64,000 nt of DNA from Candidatus Azobacteroides sp. (lineage in GTDB: Bacteria; Bacteroidota; Bacteroidia; Bacteroidales; Azobacteroidaceae): assembly GCA_009783445.1 (NCBI GenBank), contig WRFY01000125.1, forward strand, positions 1 through 64,000, written 5' to 3'. The first letter of the stretch is position 1. Each line of letters opens with the position of its first letter. The notes beneath the pieces are model-generated. The model saw only the letters and a list, made by a program, of their open reading frames with translations. It ran no database searches and was not told where the DNA came from. This document shows positions 61,042 through 64,000 of this stretch, piece by piece. Position numbers and translations under genes: made by a program.

Positions 61042-61128
61042 TGCCTTACAAGGCGCAAGAGAAAAATAATTTTTTTATCCGGCTATTATGCGTATATTTG
61101 CCCTTCAATTTATTTTATATATAAACTT

Positions 61129-62268
61129 ATGAAAAAAATAATTTTGGTAATATTTAGCCTTGTTACGCTCGTTTCCTGCGCGCGAACGACCGAAGATTCC
61201 TATCAAATTAAAGGTAAAATAGGAAATTATAACAGTCCGGCGGTAATTTATTTGCAATACATAAAAGGCAACGATTTTATTACAGAATCATCTCCTTTGA
61301 GGAATGGAGAGTTTTCTTTTTCGGGGAAAGTAGACGAACCGTCTGATGCGCGCCTCGTCATTCTTCCGGAGGGAGGAGAATTCAGCAATGAACAGCCTTA
61401 TCCAGAAGCTAAATTTTTGATTCTTTCCAACGAAAAAATGAAAGTCGACAGTCCCGATCGCTTGGAAAATGCCATCCTTACGGGTTCAAAATTGAACAGG
61501 GAGTGGGAACAACTTTCGAAAAATCTGGAAGGAGTGGATGCTAAAATAAAACAGCTCACGCAAGAATATCAAACTACCGTTGTTCAAGCAAAGAATAATC
61601 CGGATTATCTTGAGAATATTCAGGCGCGTTACGAAGCGCTTCAGCAAGAGAAGCGTGATATTTGCGTCGCTTTTGTGAAAAAAAATCCAGATTCTTTTGT
61701 CAGTTTATTGATTCTGGCAAATTTTGGCCAACAAATCGGAGATGCAAATTTCATCAGCGAACTGTTGAAAAATTTAAATCCTACTCTCCAAAATACTTCA
61801 ATGGCTATTGATCTGAATCAACGAATTAACGCCATGAAAGTGACCGCAGTCGGTTCAGTAGCTCCCGATTTTACATTAAACGACTCGAAAGAAAATCCAG
61901 TTCGTCTGTCGGATTTTAGAGGAAAATACCTGTTGATCGATTTTTGGGCAAGCTGGTGCGGTCCTTGCCGAAAAGAAAATCCCAACATCGTCAACACCTA
62001 TCAATTGTATAAAGACAAAAATTTTGAGATTTTAGGCGTTTCATTGGATATGCCCGGCAAAAAACAGGATTGGCTCAATGCCATTACGAAAGATCGCTTG
62101 ACTTGGCCTCAAGTGTCGGATTTGAAGGGATGGCAAAGCAGCGTAGCCTTGCAATACAGCATCCAATCGATTCCCCAAAATCTTCTGTTGGACCCTCAAG
62201 GAGTGATTATCGCCAAAAATTTAAGAGGAGAAGCTTTGCCGAAAAAATTAGCCGAACTGTTAAATTGA
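61129..62268 (+). CDS. TlpA/ResA-like thioredoxin-fold lipoprotein with N-terminal DUF4369-like domain
   Basis: Lipobox (VTLVSC), thioredoxin motif WASWCGPCRKENP. Confidence 0.92.
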   Translation: MKKIILVIFSLVTLVSCARTTEDSYQIKGKIGNYNSPAVIYLQYIKGNDFITESSPLRNGEFSFSGKVDEPSDARLVILPEGGEFSNEQPYPEAKFLILSNEKMKVDSPDRLENAILTGSKLNREWEQLSKNLEGVDAKIKQLTQEYQTTVVQAKNNPDYLENIQARYEALQQEKRDICVAFVKKNPDSFVSLLILANFGQQIGDANFISELLKNLNPTLQNTSMAIDLNQRINAMKVTAVGSVAPDFTLNDSKENPVRLSDFRGKYLLIDFWASWCGPCRKENPNIVNTYQLYKDKNFEILGVSLDMPGKKQDWLNAITKDRLTWPQVSDLKGWQSSVALQYSIQSIPQNLLLDPQGVIIAKNLRGEALPKKLAELLN

Positions 62269-62338
62269 ATAAATCCACTCTTTCTTTATTTTTAGATTCC
62301 TATTTATACGCATTTGGCATTTTCTCCGTTATTATAAT

Positions 62339-62408
62339 TACGTAGATGCGATAATACAAGTGGCGCTTCGGGTCAGCGCCGACGCTATTATTTCATCTAC
62401 GTATTTTT
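62339..62408 (+). terminator. Long multi-segment stem-loop between the TlpA-like gene and ruvA
   Basis: TACGTAGATG/CATCTACGTA, ATAATA/TATTAT and GGCGC/GCGCC nested arms, followed by TTTTT. Confidence 0.55.
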
Positions 62409-62422
62409 ATCGGATTTAGTCT

Positions 62423-63010
62423 ATGCTGGATTACATTAAAGGTGAAATTATTGAATTAACGCCGGCTTCAGTTGTTATAGAAGCGGGAAATTTGGGTTAT
62501 TTCATCCATATCTCATTGAACACTTATTCAACCTTAGGCGGGCTAAAAAACTGCAAAATATATGTTTATGAAGTTATTCGCGAAGATGCCCACCAACTTT
62601 TCGGTTTTATAGAGAAACGAGAGCGCGAACTTTTTCTGCTGCTGATTTCCGTGTCGGGCATAGGAGCGAATACCGCGCGGATGATTTTATCGTCCTTGGC
62701 TGTTTACGAATTGGAAAGTATTATTTCTGTAGGCAATGCATCGGCTTTGAAAACAATCAAGGGAATTGGAAGCAAAACAGCCGAAAGGATCATTATTGAT
62801 TTGAAAGACAAGGTAAAACTAAGTGAAGAAACAACTGCAAAAACATCTTCTTCCCGTGTAGATTCGGAAACGGTTCATGAAGCGGTTTCCGCTCTGATGA
62901 TGTTGGGCTTCAATCAGCCGGCTTCCCAAAAAGCGGTCGGCAAAATTATAAAGGAAAATTCCACGCTTTCGGTTGAACAAATAATCAAAAATGCGCTTAA
63001 AATACTTTAA
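62423..63010 (+). CDS. ruvA: Holliday junction branch migration protein RuvA
   Basis: MLDYIKGEIIELTPASVVIEAGNLGYFIHIS, helix-hairpin-helix GIGSKTAERIIIDLKDKV. Confidence 0.95.
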   Translation: MLDYIKGEIIELTPASVVIEAGNLGYFIHISLNTYSTLGGLKNCKIYVYEVIREDAHQLFGFIEKRERELFLLLISVSGIGANTARMILSSLAVYELESIISVGNASALKTIKGIGSKTAERIIIDLKDKVKLSEETTAKTSSSRVDSETVHEAVSALMMLGFNQPASQKAVGKIIKENSTLSVEQIIKNALKIL

Positions 63011-64000
63011 TGAAACAAAAGGGTAAAAACATGATTGTTGGCGCGATCGCCTTGATGACGGGAACGATCTACGGATTGAACACTAATTGGACTGGCCTTC
63101 ATTCGTTCGTTTCAGAAGAAACAGTCACAGAAGCGGATAGCGTTTCTCCCCCTCGTTTTCCAGTATCTCCTGTTGTTCCAGATACATACGAAGATTTAAA
63201 GGAAGTTCATCCCATCGATTTGCAGAATCCGGAAAATTTGGACGAAGATTTCAAATACAATCCCGAAACCAACCGTTACGAATTGCATACTCCAATCGGA
63301 AATACAGATTTGAACACTCCAATTTCGCTTACTCAAGACGAATATCTGAATTATACGCTTCAAAAAAGTATGTATTTGTATTTCAAGTCGCGGAACGAAG
63401 AAGAATTTTCAAGTCAAGGAGAAAAAAGGAAAGACGCCTTATCGATGTTTGATTTTAATTTTGATTTAGGTCCGGCAGAAAAAATTTTCGGCCCCGGCGG
63501 CGTACGCGTACAAGCGCAGGGAAGCGTGGAAACAAAAATGGGTCTTACCCGCACTTCTACCGGCAACCCGACCTTGACTGAACGGCAACGCAATCGCACG
63601 TCTTTCGATTTCGATCCGCAGGTTCAATTAAGCGCAAACGCTTCTGTGGGCGACAAAGTGAATTTCAATTTGAATTACAATACTTTATCTACATTCGATT
63701 TTGATACTAAAAAATTAAAACTGGCTTATACCGGAAAAGAAGACGAGGTAATCAAAGTTTTGGAAGCGGGGAATGTCAGTATGAATACTACGAATTCCTT
63801 GATACGGGGAGGCACCGCTCTGTTTGGCATCAAAGCGGAATTGCAATTCGGTAAACTGACCGTAGGCGCTATTTTTTCTCAACAAGAATCACAATCCCGT
63901 TCGATCTCTTCGAAGGGAAATATTCAGACCACTCCTTTTGAAATCAAGGTAGATAATTACGACGAAAACATGCACTTTTTCCTCGGAAATTATTTTACAG
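63010..64000 (+). CDS. sprA: SprA (Sov-type) type IX secretion translocon protein, 5' part, truncated by window end
   Basis: ATG overlaps ruvA stop; MFDFNFDLGPAEKIFGPGGVRVQAQGSVETKMGLTRTSTGNPTLTERQRNRTSFDFDPQVQLSANASVGDKVNFNLNYNT is characteristic of SprA. Not in supplied ORF track since open at the end. Confidence 0.92.
   Translation, partial: MKQKGKNMIVGAIALMTGTIYGLNTNWTGLHSFVSEETVTEADSVSPPRFPVSPVVPDTYEDLKEVHPIDLQNPENLDEDFKYNPETNRYELHTPIGNTDLNTPISLTQDEYLNYTLQKSMYLYFKSRNEEEFSSQGEKRKDALSMFDFNFDLGPAEKIFGPGGVRVQAQGSVETKMGLTRTSTGNPTLTERQRNRTSFDFDPQVQLSANASVGDKVNFNLNYNTLSTFDFDTKKLKLAYTGKEDEVIKVLEAGNVSMNTTNSLIRGGTALFGIKAELQFGKLTVGAIFSQQESQSRSISSKGNIQTTPFEIKVDNYDENMHFFLGNYFT

Noticed and set aside
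1-64000. CRISPR arrays, restriction-modification or known defence islands, prophage
   Set aside because: No regularly spaced direct repeats, and no cas, methyltransferase/endonuclease, integrase or phage structural genes were recognised.

Overview
This 64 kb window is a gene-dense chromosomal segment from a member of the Bacteroidota, most likely Bacteroidales. Lineage is inferred from the NigD-like lipoprotein, DUF3078, SprA, LVIVD and SpoIIM/MoxR/DUF58 gene content and from TTTG-N19/20-TAnnTTTG promoter elements. Most of it is core metabolism: nadK; ExbB/ExbD/TonB; ychF; ribBA; an argR-GNAT-argG-argC-argD-proC operon; a complete trp operon (trpB-E-G-D-C-F-A); lepB/dapB; smpB; a putative glycine-lipid acyltransferase pair; a SpoIIM/DUF4129/DUF4350/MoxR/DUF58 operon; murF; folP-cdaA; ruvA; and the 5' part of sprA, which runs off the window. 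One tRNA-Thr(CGT) is present. I saw no rRNA, CRISPR array, prophage or intact mobile element. The most interesting points are: (1) an unannotated trp leader peptide (MIQIDNNKGWWRRLFF...) with promoter and terminator-like hairpin upstream of trpB; (2) a bimodular GH11 xylanase + GH43 xylosidase secreted enzyme; (3) an ARG-box-like palindrome over the argR start; (4) two families of dispersed structured intergenic repeats; (5) a predicted envelope-spanning anti-sigma/beta-barrel protein beside an ECF sigma factor; (6) a membrane-anchored MutS-family ATPase; (7) several small local rearrangements, including a decayed DMT transporter and tandem duplications. I found no clearly undescribed multi-gene defence or mobile system. 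No homology search could be run, so product names rest on motif and family recognition.
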